Below, piece after piece: positions 12,401-29,302 of a stretch of DNA of 64,000 bases. This DNA comes from Axinella damicornis. Taxonomy: Eukaryota > Porifera > Demospongiae > Axinellida > Axinellidae. Position 1 is the stretch's first letter. Each line of letters starts with the position of its first letter. The notes beneath the pieces were generated by a model. The model was not told where the DNA came from, did no database searches, and was given only the letters and a program-made list of their open reading frames with translations. Both the position numbers and the translations under genes were made by a program. The stretch lies in assembly GCA_963931865.1 (NCBI GenBank), contig OZ007516.1, positions 4,148,744 to 4,212,743 on the forward strand, given 5' to 3'.

Positions 12401-14711
12401 CCACAATTTGCACGTGCAAAGAAGTGAGGGGATGCAACTTGTCCAGGCAGGCTTTGCAGTGTTGATGGCACAGGGTCTGTGCTCTCTGAACATACTCCCT
12501 CCCGTCAGCACTGTGGCCCGAGTGGACACAAATCTTGGCCAGGTGTAGCATATACTCCACCGTGGGTACAAACCATGTGCACGAGGACCCAGCGTCAAAG
12601 CAGCCTAGCAGATCTTTCTTTTTCAGAATGGAAACGTGGAACTCATAGAGGTGGTCAAATGGGCTCACACCAATACCATTGGACAGTTTCTGGTATCGGG
12701 AATCGGACTTTAGAATACGATCAAGGGCAAACACCAGTTCGAAATTAGTTGAAAGTAGGCACACAAATGATCGTCTTCTGATCTCCAGACAAAGGTCAAT
12801 GGTGGTCGAATCAAGGGTGCTGCCATCAGCTTGCTCAATCTTTACGGCAGCCTTCCAGAGCAGGTCAAAAGTGTGCTTTAAGATGTCACACCCCTCCTTC
12901 TCCAAGCTGTGAACATTTCTCACTCCCTCACTCTGCAACTGGGAGCAAAGTACATCGGACGCCCTCAGTCCAACATCGTACTGGGCACAGTTGAAGCATT
13001 GGCTGGCGAAATGGAACAGCAGTTTCTCAAAGCTCAGTGGGGGGACTTTCCCTGAGCACCGATTACAGAATTCCAGGCTCTCGACACTGATGGCTCCGAT
13101 TTGGACCAGAGAGGCTGAATCGTCGTCCACTTCTCCCTTGCACTGCTCAATGCATTGCTTCAGCAGTTTGAGGGAAAAAATTTCATACTTGCCAAATTTG
13201 CTCAGGTCTTTTGGTTTCTCCGATTTGCCAGATGGTTGCAGAGGTGTCTTTTTCAACACCGGGGACAGGAATTTCTGTGAAGACAAGATACTTACCTCAT
13301 GAACACAAGCAAGACAAACTGGCTGCAGTGCATATAGTTGACTTGAAACATATAGAACCTCTACCCATCATTCGTAATTGTGCAAGGTCATCTGAAGTCA
13401 GGGTGCTTACCCAATTGGAGTTTTCCTCATGAGTGATATGACAGTATGGACTAGCATCTCTTGGCAGAATCTGTCATGACCCTAGCCTTGTTCCCAGGCC
13501 TCCCATGTGGCCTGGGAACGTAGATTACCACGACTCGATTATTAGTTTTGGGGGCGGGGTCGTGGGTTAGGGTATATTAGGGCGAGTGCAGGCATTATGT
13601 TTCTGTGACGTCACAGAAACGTTTCTGGAAACGTTTCCGCCTCGCACTACCACACTTTATTGAGTTGCTAGAACGAGGCTACCATGACCCTAGCCCACTG
13701 GTGGGAGAGTAATGTATATACTGGGAAATGCTAGCCTCACACCCAGGTCTATTCACCCTACTGTTTGTTGCTTGCAGTACTAACACAGGGGCCTGGTAAA
13801 ACTCGTCACTTGCTAGGGAATGCTTACAGTGTGAGGTGAGGACTAGCATCCAGCTCTGTCAATTGCAAATTCACCACTGCATCAGGTAAATAAGGGAATG
13901 GGGAAGGAAAGGACTTTCTTCTCCTTTTAAGGCCTGGTAGTGGTGAGGCTATGACAATGCACATTGTATTGACCACCCACACACAGTGATATCCGAGGGC
14001 CTGATCTGTTCATGCTGCAAAATGGCAGCGAGACAAGCAAGGTCTTGGTCACCGCCTGGTACCTTGGACAGTATTCCAGTTGGGCCCAAACATGACTCAT
14101 ATGAAGGATGTGAGTAAAGTCATTATCAGCCTCCCATCTAGCCTCGTTCCCAGGCCATTCCCATTCCAACCACTATGCACAAACAGGGAAGGGGGAGCCT
14201 GGTAAAATCCATGATGTACCTATAGATGAATGGAGGAGTGGAACATTCCCAGGCAACAGTTGTCAAAAAGTCTTGAAGATGTTTTCATAGGGTCTGAACC
14301 TCGCCCAACAGCAGTTGCGATAGGACTCAGCTATCTAAACACAGGCATGAGCAAAAGATCACTTTGTGGCCATTCTTCAGCTTTCAGCTACCTGACATCT
14401 ATTGCGCATAACAACCAGCTTTACCAGGCCTTCTCTTCCACTACTGCATATTGCAAAACGGTCATTAGCTGGGTCTGGGAATGAGGCTACCTCCCAAACA
14501 TCAATATTTTGCATGAAATGAGATGGGATTCCAGCAAAATCAACTTTCTCTTTCCACAGAAAGATTTCATGTGACAGTGAAGAGACAACAGATGGATAGA
14601 CAGAGAGAAAAGAGCTGCTACTGGAGATGTAGTCTGTACCTTGACATCACGGGTGACTTTGCAGAGTGAGTTACTGGTCTTCAACTCTTTCAGGATCTTT
14701 TCTCCCTCCAT
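3473..14711 (-). CDS. ESPL1: Separase (C50 peptidase), 16 exons, about 1891 aa
   Basis: Minus-strand exons are 14711-14640, 13274-11616, 11503-11286, 11155-10784, 10485-10330, 10163-9974, 9857-9771, 9519-9250, 8735-8452, 8298-8116, 7992-6988, 6624-6213, 6018-5815, 5301-5108, 4606-4442 and 3677-3473. All phases agree and total 5676 nt. Separase cleaves the kleisin subunit of cohesin at anaphase onset. The N-terminal 1,300 or so residues look like the family's helical superhelix, and a Cys-rich CMCTLCTNPV block matches the vertebrate CDCSLCASPV block. The C-terminal protease domain has VYCGHGTG (catalytic His about residue 1773) and LLMGCSSG (catalytic Cys about 1799); the 26-residue spacing equals that of human separase. 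It ends with NLWDVTDADIDRF and IGASPVVYGVPV, both diagnostic. The human protein is 2120 aa. The join of exon 1 to exon 2 is supported by phase and position only; everything after is supported by homology. Confidence 0.93.
3876..4216. mobile_element. About 340-bp element with long terminal inverted repeats
   Basis: The left end at 3876 reads ACCGTATATTGGGTTATTTT and the right end near 4196-4216 is its inverse, AAAATAACCCAATATACGGT. Sub-terminal blocks (TATTTTCGCGAA and TTCGCGAAAATTTTTC) are also inverted. No coding capacity is seen, so this is a non-autonomous MITE-type element. It lies in the last intron of separase. Confidence 0.75.
4290..4370. mobile_element. Hairpin element, TAGCCTCGTTCCCAGGC family
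   Basis: The arms 4299-4320 and 4340-4362 are inverted (AGCCTCGTTCCCAGGCCCCAT against ATGGGGCCTGGGAACGAGGCT), with a second small palindrome in the core. The 9-bp AAGATCAGT flanks it at 4290-4298 and 4362-4370 as a target-site duplication. It lies in the last intron of separase. Confidence 0.85.
6092..6165. mobile_element. Hairpin element with TAGTCTCGG termini
   Basis: TAGTCTCGGTACCAGACTCCCA at 6102 is inverted as TGGGAGTCTGGTTCCGAGACTA ending near 6156. ACATAGGGGG flanks the element at 6092-6101 and 6156-6165. It lies in the separase intron between exons 6624-6213 and 6018-5815. Confidence 0.8.
8909..9180 (+). repeat. Interspersed repeat, copy A (related to 29700-30115)
   Basis: This separase-intron segment shares several blocks in order with 29700-30115: AGCTACTTCCC, the CTGCTGCTCCCC units, TTCTGAAAGGTTCCAGCCC, AAGTACGAAGGTC, GCGTCAC, GAACATCC, CACTTCCGT-like and TTATAAT ends. 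Here the internal CAGCTGCTGCTCC unit occurs only two or three times. No protein is encoded. Confidence 0.65.
10190..10312. repeat. Minisatellite built on the unit CTCAGTAAACTACTGCA
   Basis: Five or so imperfect copies of an approximately 22-27 bp unit (CTCAGTAAA followed by ACTACTGCA or a variant) lie head to tail. The array sits in a separase intron between exons 10485-10330 and 10163-9974. Confidence 0.7.
11523..11550. repeat. Poly-G tract in a separase intron
   Basis: A run of 22 G (11523-11544) followed by A and five more G lies just upstream, on the minus strand, of the acceptor of exon 11503-11286. On the coding strand it is poly-C and may serve as the pyrimidine tract. Confidence 0.8.
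13475..13693. mobile_element. Composite element of the TAGCCTCGTTCCCAGGC family
   Basis: The 11-bp CATGACCCTAG flanks the segment at 13475-13485 and 13683-13693. Inside, the left border is GCCTTGTTCCCAGGC and the right border is GAACGAGGCTA. The interior contains further inverted pieces, including GTTTCTGTGACGTCACAGAAAC (13599-13620), a perfect palindrome. It lies in the first separase intron. Confidence 0.75.
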
Positions 14712-15147
14712 AACAAATTATTGCAGAACTGCAAACCAGAAAACTGAATAAAATTCTGCAATTAGAGGCTAGCACCTAACAAATACTTCTTACACCAACT
14801 GGCCACAGAATTTTATGTACCCAACCCCAGCCCTCCACCCCAACACGCACACACAATTGCACTGCAAATGACAAAGATGGAGGCCTGTCTGCGCTGCGGA
14901 CCAGCGAGACTAGCCTGCACTCTAGCAAACTTTCTACCCGACAATATTAGATGATAAAATAGAATAAGCAACACTTACCGCAATATACCTGCTTTCAAAC
15001 TGGTCTACAAGCGGTTTTCGCGCGGCTTTGTCGCACGACACCTCGTTCTCAACTTGCCAGTCTTCAATTTTTTTTGAACGATTCAGGATCTAAATAAAGC
15101 GCACTGAAATTTTCCCGCCAAAACTCTAATTAATAATTTATGCGTGG
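14712..15147. promoter_or_regulatory. Divergent promoter between separase and the NEMP gene, with an E2F-type site
   Basis: Only 436 bp separate the two start codons, so both genes must be driven from this interval. TTTTCCCGCCAAAA at 15110-15123 is a full match to the E2F consensus TTTSSCGC with the flanking A run. It lies 25 bp before the NEMP ATG. Separase is a cell-cycle gene, and E2F control of such genes is well known in animals; function at this site is inferred. Confidence 0.6.
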
Positions 15148-19136
<3,989 letters not shown>

Positions 19137-19574
19137 CAACTTGGGCATTGTTTTAGAGCAGGTTGATAGGTATTGAATTTTTTGTCAAACATGCATGTGT
19201 GATGTGCCAGTACAAGGTTGTCAGACTTTCTTTTTCCACTTATGCATCTCTTTGCTTGCCTACATCATACATGTACATATATGTTTTGTAGCTCATCCTG
19301 TCACCCACCCACCTATTGCATGTATTGTCACATGCAGTTGAAAGCTAGCTGAACTGTGGGGGCAGCGTATTATGGTTTTAAGCGGATGCATAGTTCCCGT
19401 TCCAAGACAGGATATCTAATAATCATGATGGCTATAGTTCCAGTTTATATCCTTTAATGGTCATGTGCTGTCTAAATTTAGGGTGTAAACATTACATCAC
19501 ATCAACTGCTATTTTTAGTTCCTGCGTATATAAGGTCACAGCTGAGCGTACATACTTTGTACTTTGTGTTGACA
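19137..19574 (+). promoter_or_regulatory. Intergenic promoter of the bZIP gene with a TATA box
   Basis: TATATAAG at 19527-19534 lies 41 bp before the ATG at 19575, which would imply a very short 5' UTR. The rest of the interval (NEMP 3' region) is AT-rich without other clear signals. Confidence 0.55.
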
Positions 19575-21233
19575 ATGAGTTCGAGTGAAGCTGACTGTCT
19601 TGGTCTGAAAGGCCTATGTGTTACTAACTCTGACAGTACTAGTGAAATGGATTCCAGTCCGCCAGCGGCTGTGAGCCAGTGCCCGAGCCCGTCCACTGAC
19701 AACCTCGAAGACGTCATGGCGCTGTTTGAGGGTGACAACCAGGGACAGGAGTATCCTGAGAGTGAGCTGTACTTGCTTGCCGAGGAGGTTGCTTCCAGTT
19801 ACTCACCCCAACCCTCAGAGACCAGTAGCAAGGAAGGTGTGTATATATGTGTAGTGTATAAGTTTGTGTGTATATGTGTGTGGGGAGTGGAGAGGGAGGA
19901 AGAGAAAGTTTCTAAAGGATGGTCTGCTTATCGTCCCCTCCATTTTCTCTCTACAATCACAGGTGCCAATGGCGAAGGCCAGGGGGAGATTGACGAGGGT
20001 TTTGATGAGGAGTTTTGCGACATGGAGGACATCAGTCTTCCGAAGGACAGTGATGCAAACAACCTCACCCCCTCCCTCGTTATGCTGGAAGAGCTCAATG
20101 ATAAGGAGCTTCATCTCCTTCTAGCAGATGGTGCTTTCAACAACAGCGATGCCGTCTCCATTCCTAACCCAGCCCTCCTTGATGACTTTGATCTCGGAGT
20201 GGACCTGTTGGATTCAGAGCAGTCTGCACACAACCTGCTCGACTGTGAGCCTCTGAAAAGCCCGGTATTCTCCTATGGCCCACCCTGCAGTCCCTACCAT
20301 GTTGCTACACCCTCTCCCATACTCGTCCCGACCTCTGACCTCCAGACCATGAGTCTGAATGACTGTAATGCTCTCATGACTGATGCTGATTCAGGACAAA
20401 GCTGTTCTCTGCAGTGTGATGACTTTGACATGCTGTATTCGATGTGTGAAGGAGTGGGTCCATTGACAGACACCCCTAGCCCCCACTCCACAACCTCTTT
20501 CTACACCCCTCCTCCCTGTCCCCCCTCCCCACATATGCAGAGAACTACTCATTTACTGGAAACTAATCTACACACAGAACTGAGCAAGTTCACAACCCCC
20601 CCACAAACCAGAACCCAATCTTTAAGCGATAGATATCCGACTCCTTGTGGAGGTATTACCTCACTGCAAGGTGGTAATGGGCACTTAGATTCCAGACAAG
20701 TCACCATAAAAACTGAGAATGAAGGTAACAGTGACACCTGTTCCAGGGGGTCCCAAACTGCTGGCTCCTCCCAGCCCCCAACACACACACAGACATTCAG
20801 CATTTCAAAGTGCACATCTGAGCTCGGTAGTGGTGCTTCGACTGCCCACTATCCCTCAACGACATCAGTAACATCTTCAGCTACCTGCTGCTCCAGTGAT
20901 GTCAAGAGAATCCAGACAACCGAGGAAGATGGCACACAAGAGAAACTAGTCAGCATGCCCTTCCACCAATTCAAGCAGATCCTGGACTCTTCCAAAGTGG
21001 AAGACAAGGACAAGGAGGAGGCCAAGTGCATCCGCAGGAGAGGCAAGAACAAGGTCGCAGCCAAAAACTGCAGGCAGAGAAAGCTAGAGATTATCTTTGG
21101 CTTACAGCAGGAGATAGAACAGTTGAGAGAGGCCAAGTCTAAGTTGGCCCTCAAGAGCCAAGACTTACAGCAAGAGATTGCAGTGTTAAGGCAACGCTGT
21201 GCACTAGGGGAGCAGACAAGGTCGAGAAGGTGA
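19575..21233 (+). CDS. CNC-family bZIP transcription factor (Nrf/NFE2-like), 510 aa
   Basis: Two exons, 19575-19836 and 19963-21233, join as GAA G|GT with GT-AG borders. The 126-bp intron has no in-frame stop, so a retained form would add 42 residues. The C-terminus has a CNC-type pre-basic segment (MPFHQFKQIL, about residue 420) and the basic region RRRGKNKVAAKNCRQRKLE (about 445-463), which is nearly the Nrf/NFE2 signature RRRGKNKVAAQNCRKRKLE. A leucine zipper follows. CNC factors bind antioxidant-response or Maf-type sites as heterodimers with small Maf proteins and control stress genes. The N-terminal part is acidic and Ser/Pro-rich, like an activation domain. DDFDLGVDLLD resembles the DLG motif that binds KEAP1 in Nrf2, but I see no ETGE. 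DADSGQSCS could be a phosphodegron. The start is the first ATG after the TATA box. Confidence 0.9.
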   Translation: MSSSEADCLGLKGLCVTNSDSTSEMDSSPPAAVSQCPSPSTDNLEDVMALFEGDNQGQEYPESELYLLAEEVASSYSPQPSETSSKEGVYICVVYKFVCICVWGVEREEEKVSKGWSAYRPLHFLSTITGANGEGQGEIDEGFDEEFCDMEDISLPKDSDANNLTPSLVMLEELNDKELHLLLADGAFNNSDAVSIPNPALLDDFDLGVDLLDSEQSAHNLLDCEPLKSPVFSYGPPCSPYHVATPSPILVPTSDLQTMSLNDCNALMTDADSGQSCSLQCDDFDMLYSMCEGVGPLTDTPSPHSTTSFYTPPPCPPSPHMQRTTHLLETNLHTELSKFTTPPQTRTQSLSDRYPTPCGGITSLQGGNGHLDSRQVTIKTENEGNSDTCSRGSQTAGSSQPPTHTQTFSISKCTSELGSGASTAHYPSTTSVTSSATCCSSDVKRIQTTEEDGTQEKLVSMPFHQFKQILDSSKVEDKDKEEAKCIRRRGKNKVAAKNCRQRKLEIIFGLQQEIEQLREAKSKLALKSQDLQQEIAVLRQRCALGEQTRSRR

Positions 21234-22339
21234 TGTTTGCTTAACTTAGCTGATCTCAATCCCTGTCATTGTTGGTGTGTTTGCTGTTCGAACTTATATA
21301 TAGCTCATCTCTTAGCCTTGTTCCCAGGCCGATGCCTGTCATCATACTTACTTCTTGTTGTTGCTTGTCGTCAACGTTACCAAACTGTATATTTCTGATC
21401 TTAGAAATTCTGTTGTCCATCACGCTTAATTGGCAGTATGTCTTATATCAGCTATTACACTGCACTATTTCCTATGTGACTGCAACTTGAGTTTGGCAGG
21501 ATAAAATTACACTCATCATACATTCTGGAAATTGTTCTTACGATTAAGAGTCCAAATACATAATTCCTTACAATGATCAAGTCATGTATCACTAGCTGGA
21601 TCAGGATAGCAACATGTATTAATACCTAGAATGTGCATATAATAGGTCTTCCTATATAATAATAAAGCGAATCGGGTTGCCATGGCAATAGTAGCAGCTA
21701 TTTCCCTCCAGACTCGTACCTGCAGACAAATCATAGTCAATACATCATCATCATCCACCTAAAAGCAATGTACCCTTTTCCAATGACAACGAACATGGCA
21801 AATTTAACTGCATGCCATATGCAGGCCGTCATGCAGACTGTACAGGTGCATGTAAGTCCCATTCCTGGGAATGGGACTAGGCAGACTGGGAGCAGGGATT
21901 CATTCCATGGTCCCAGACGGACCAGGGCCAGACCCAGCTTCTATACAGCCAGGAGCACATGAGCTGCTGAAGGCGGCGAAGGAGCGTCAAACACAGCATG
22001 CCGGACGTAGCGGAAGTAGTATTACCTCACACGTCCCAAACTTTTATGGAATTGGAGTTGGAATTCAGTGCATCAGCATTACACAATGTACCTACAGGGT
22101 ACTTTTAGTGTTGGGAATATCACAGCAATAAGGAATATTGAAGCACTCAAAATAGCCTCATCCCAGGTCTCCACCCAGATTATATCTCCAAGGATGCGAG
22201 ATAAAATTTGGGTGGAGGCCTCCCGGGAATAATTATATTACAATGTTTTAAAAGGTCAAACTAGACAATAGTGAAGGTCATGTAGAGAGCCTGTACCCAC
22301 ACTACCATGATGGCAGAATCAAGACGTTGTGTTGCAGAC
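21234..22339. other. Convergent intergenic region between the bZIP gene and LZTFL1
   Basis: No gene is visible. The region holds the 3' ends of two convergent genes. AATAAA-like sequence (ATAATAAAGCGA) is near 21657. A repeat at 22150-22235 (CCTCATCCCAGG ... GGTGGAGGCC) is related to the arms of the element at 35430-35596. Confidence 0.5.
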
Positions 22340-25691
<3,352 letters not shown>

Positions 25692-26330
25692 CTGGAGGGA
25701 GATAAGTTTAGGACAGAAGTAGGTAGCATTATCTGCAAAGGTTGTTCATTCTGAAGTAAGTGAATGATCCGAGGTGTTTCCTGAAGCTGCAGGCCTAGTC
25801 TCAGTTCCACACTCTCGTGCCGGTAACAAGATTACACCACAGCAGGTCTGGTACCAATATTACAAGGTCTGGCTACAAAGACTATAGCAGGTCTGGTACT
25901 GAGGCCTACAACTAATGTAAGGGAGGGGGGTTTCCGAACAGTAAGGGATTTCTGGACATGGCCCTGGTTCTCACTCTCAAGGAAGAGTTTTTCTAAGTTC
26001 GAAGGTAGGGTATGCATGTGCACCTGCCATAATACGTATTATTAGAAGAATTGGCAAAGTAGCGAATGCAAGGGCTGTGAAGTGCCGCATCTGGAATTGC
26101 CCTACTGGTCGCAGCTCTGACTACGGCGTGGCATATATATAATAGTCTTATTAGATGCCTGTCACCCCCTTGCTACACATCTGTCATATACACAGTCACA
26201 ATCCCTGGTCACAGCTCTAAGTACGATGCTTATAACTTGGAGTGATCACCCCTTGACATGCAACATGCACATACACACTGTACACAGGTGCTGTGTGGCA
26301 ACAAGTTAAGGGACTATCCCCACTGTATAG

Positions 26331-26383
26331 TTTGCTGCGATTCATCAGCATACAAATTTTGTATGCTGATGAATCGCAGCAAA
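26331..26383. repeat. Perfect inverted repeat, 26-bp arms with a 1-nt spacer
   Basis: TTTGCTGCGATTCATCAGCA begins the first arm at 26331, and its exact inverse ends at 26383. The arms are 26331-26356 and 26358-26383. The stem lies in intergenic DNA without a matching element border or an obvious flanking duplication. Confidence 0.85.
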
Positions 26384-26717
26384 CTCTGCTCTACAAACGC
26401 AACACTGAAGAAAATTGGAGCTATGGGGTTGTCAGAGGTTGGCTTACCATGCTTACAACGCCCTGCTGGTCTGCATTCAACTGTAAATTGCAGTATCTCA
26501 GTGGGCACTAAAAAGAAAATTGGGGCCGTTACTATTAATGGGACTATACTAAGTCTCGTTCCCGTGCGACTAACTGGTATGGTGCTGGGCCATGGGGCGG
26601 ATGAGTGGGCAGGGGGGGGGGGGACTCCAAATTGTCTTCCGGGTAGCTGTGTGCTACAGCAAAGTCGGTCTAGCCTTGACTTGACTGAATTAAGCAGTGT
26701 CAGACAGTTTAATAGCT

Positions 26718-26812
26718 GGAAAAAAAAACTATCAGGTTACCTAAAAAGAAAAAAAAAAAGAGAAGAAAGGGAAAAAAAAAGAGAAAAAAAAAACAGGAAA
26801 AAAAAACAACCT
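26718..26812. repeat. A-rich simple-sequence tract
   Basis: Poly-A runs broken by G, C and GAAGAAAGGG make up this stretch. It could be the tail of a retroposed element, but no matching body was recognised on the same strand. Confidence 0.7.
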
Positions 26813-27009
26813 AGCAACAACCCACCCCTCCGTGACAGGTCAGACACCGAAGTGTAAGCCTCAGGAGCGCTGGATAGGCGCCGGTGACTGGAATCACAGG
26901 GGGCTAACCTGCTTTCAACCAGAACACCTTTCTTTAGCTTCGGTGGTCAGATGGGAACCGGCGTACTCAAGCTGCTAGGCGGGGAAGTCGAGAACCGGTG
27001 TGTACGGAG

Positions 27010-27095
27010 TGGCCCAGACTCGTACTCGGTTATTGGGGAGACGAACACTCAACCCCCAGGCTGTAAAGCAAGTGCTTAGCGAGTGTGCCATCCCG
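27010..27095 (-). repeat. tRNA-like sequence, possible SINE head
   Basis: On the minus strand, GGGATGGCACACTCGCTAAG leads into CTTGCTTTACAGCC and GGTTGAGTGTTCGTCTCC. These resemble the A box, anticodon arm and B box (GTTCGNNTCC) of tRNA-derived SINEs. I could not fold a proper T arm or acceptor stem, so it is not called a functional tRNA. Confidence 0.35.
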
Positions 27096-27099
27096 ACTT

Positions 27100-27190
27100 C
27101 CCGCCAAAACATGCTACAAATTCAGCATTTATACCTTAAACCGGATGCACCTGTTGCGCATGCGCGCACGACTTCCCGCCAAAAAACTTG
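27100..27190. promoter_or_regulatory. Promoter-like block: NRF-1-type palindrome and two E2F-like motifs
   Basis: TGCGCATGCGC at 27155-27165 matches the NRF-1 (alpha-Pal) core. ACTTCCCGCCAAAA occurs twice, near 27099-27112 and 27171-27184, and resembles the E2F-type site in front of the NEMP gene. This may be the distal promoter of LZTFL1, whose first exon is not located, 1.4 kb away. Confidence 0.4.
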
Positions 27191-27391
27191 AACGTTACTG
27201 CTAAGCTAGCCACTCTCGGTGGGCGCCCGGCCGGGCAGACTATATCTGCAGCTAACCTTATCCTGTTGGGTAATAGGTCAGTCCTAACCTTATACTAGTG
27301 TTCTTGACTATGGCCATGCACTCACCAGTCCCTAAATTTGGAAGTGCCTACATGTGGAAATGCTGATTAGAGGGTGACTGGACAGTCATGT

Positions 27392-27826
27392 GACAGTTAT
27401 GGCAGAGGTGACCGAGGGGAGAGGGGTTACGGTTATGACAGAGTTGACCGAGAGGAAAGAGGTGACAGTTACGACAGAATTGACCGAGAGGAGAGGGGTG
27501 ACAGATATGATCGAGGAGACCAAGAAGAGAGGGGTGACAGTTATGATGGAAGTGACCGAGGAGTGAGGGGTGACGACAGAAGTGACCGAGGGGAGAGGAG
27601 TGACAGTTGTGACAGAGGTGATCAAAAGGAGAGAGGTGACAGTTATGACAGTGGTGATCGAAGGGAGGGAGGTGATAGGGGTGATGGATACGATCAAGAG
27701 GAGAGGGGAAACAAACATGACACAAGTGATGGAGGGGGGAGGAGGGACAGACACGAAGTGGAGAGAGGTGACCGGAGATGCCAGAAGTGAGAGAGGAGAC
27801 CAATACAAGCAAGGTGACCAGGTAGC
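27392..27826 (+). pseudogene. Partial duplicate of the eIF4B repeat exon
   Basis: This segment matches 44066-44495 of the eIF4B gene almost base for base over long stretches, on the same strand, 16.7 kb away. The encoded pieces (SYGRGDRGERG, RGVRGDDRSDRGERSDSCDR, QEERGNKHDTSDGGGRRD) are the same. It starts and ends inside one exon and carries no intron or flanking exon, splice site or start. The frame stops at TGA 27788. It is a broken copy, not a gene. Confidence 0.85.
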
Positions 27827-29079
27827 GAGAGCCAGTCCCGCAAATGCAATAATCTCACTTCTATAGTATATTCTGTCACCGTGGTCCTTGGAGTTTACTG
27901 TGGCACAATGACAGAATAGTGTTTTCTGTTATTGGTCAGGCAGGAAGTAGCGCAATGTGTTAGGGTATATTAGGGCCAGGGCCGGTTCTAGATGCACACA
28001 CATTTCCGGTACCTATACCTAAAGTATGTCCTTCCTGCCAGACCAATATCCACGTCAATTAATTTTTTTAGGAAGGTGAGATATCATATAATGCATGCAG
28101 CAGGTGGCTCAAATACGTATTAGCTATAGCTAGCTACACTGTACTGTGTTCAGTCAAAGTCCATTACATGCTCATGAGTCACTCCAATCTTCATGCAATC
28201 CACGTCACCTTTTGAGCGACATAAATTCTCCAGAAAGTGTACAGAAGTCGCATTACGGGTCTGCTGTAAACAATTAATGGGATACTGGCTACTCTGAGCT
28301 CTTGAGCTGGAGTGATGTAGCTACCTTCACTTGAAAATCGTTGTCTCTACTTGAACTGTGTCACCTGTTTAAAATCGTCACTGACATGTGCTAGCTAATC
28401 ATTCACATTCAAATTCATTAATTAAGGTCCGTACTGTTACAACGTTACAACAGCCTATCGTTTGTTCCATAACTCCTTTATACTAGACTCTGTCCATACC
28501 TGGAACTAAGAACAAATGCTATGCTTATTATAATTCCTTTTTTCCACACATGCTCCGCTTTTGGAATAGTTTACTGATGCCTGTTGTAGCTGTGTGCACC
28601 AAGTAGTATAGTCGTACGTTCATGTATTGTATTAGCTTTTGCTATTTCATGGACCATGCAGTAGCAGAACTTTATATGTCTTCCAGACGAGGTAATGCCC
28701 ATATCATCCATCACCGCTTTCAACCAGTGACTGCATGTAAAAGCAAATAGCTACCAGATAAGTATGCAACTTTGCTTTTGAAGTTTGCAGTACGTGACTT
28801 CACTTTGAATAATTTATTAAGTTCTTCCGTTTGTAGACTCATGTAGCTAGCTATTTAGTAGTTATGTTCATTGTTTGTGATTCTTTGACACAAATTCAGT
28901 AGTGAAATTTGACAAAATTTATATTACACCTGGAGAAACCAGTGTAGCAACAATGATGGTACTGAAATATAACATGTATCACAAGTAAAGCTACAGGGTG
29001 ATCAAATATCACAATTCTTCTAGCTACATGTATGTCATAAATAAACTATGAGCATCCATCACGATGGTCACTGACAGGT

Positions 29080-29178
29080 GCTGTATGTTAGCCTCGTTCC
29101 CATGTTCCCAGGCCCGTGCGCTGTTTCGGTTGAAGCGACGAAAGCTGGGCAGGGCCTGGGAATGAGGCTAGCTGTATG
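29080..29178. mobile_element. Hairpin element, TAGCCTCGTTCCCAGGC family
   Basis: TAGCCTCGTTCCCATGTTCC at 29089 pairs with GGGCCTGGGAATGAGGCTA ending at 29170. GCTGTATG flanks the element at 29080-29087 and 29171-29178. Confidence 0.8.
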
Positions 29179-29302
29179 CATGTGGCACAATTTGTTTGAA
29201 GCGAAATGAAGAGTATTGCAATCATGAAGATGGCATGCAACATAATGCAGAAAACAAACTGACTGAATAAATTCCATCACAAGTACATCTATAAAATATT
29301 GC

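Larger units (their letters stand above)
25692..29302. other. Intergenic region between LZTFL1 and the dynein gene
   Basis: The 3.6 kb holds the missing LZTFL1 start, a perfect hairpin (26331-26383), an A-rich tract (26718-26812), a tRNA-like SINE fragment (27010-27095), a promoter-like block (27100-27190), a broken eIF4B copy (27392-27826) and one hairpin element (29080-29178). From 27900 to 29070 I see only AT-rich DNA with no gene. Confidence 0.5.

Noticed and set aside
13253..13274. Possible donor GAG|GTAAGT immediately before the separase exon 2 acceptor
   Set aside because: It would leave a 21-bp intron, too short to splice; treated as chance, with exon 1 placed at 14711-14640 instead.
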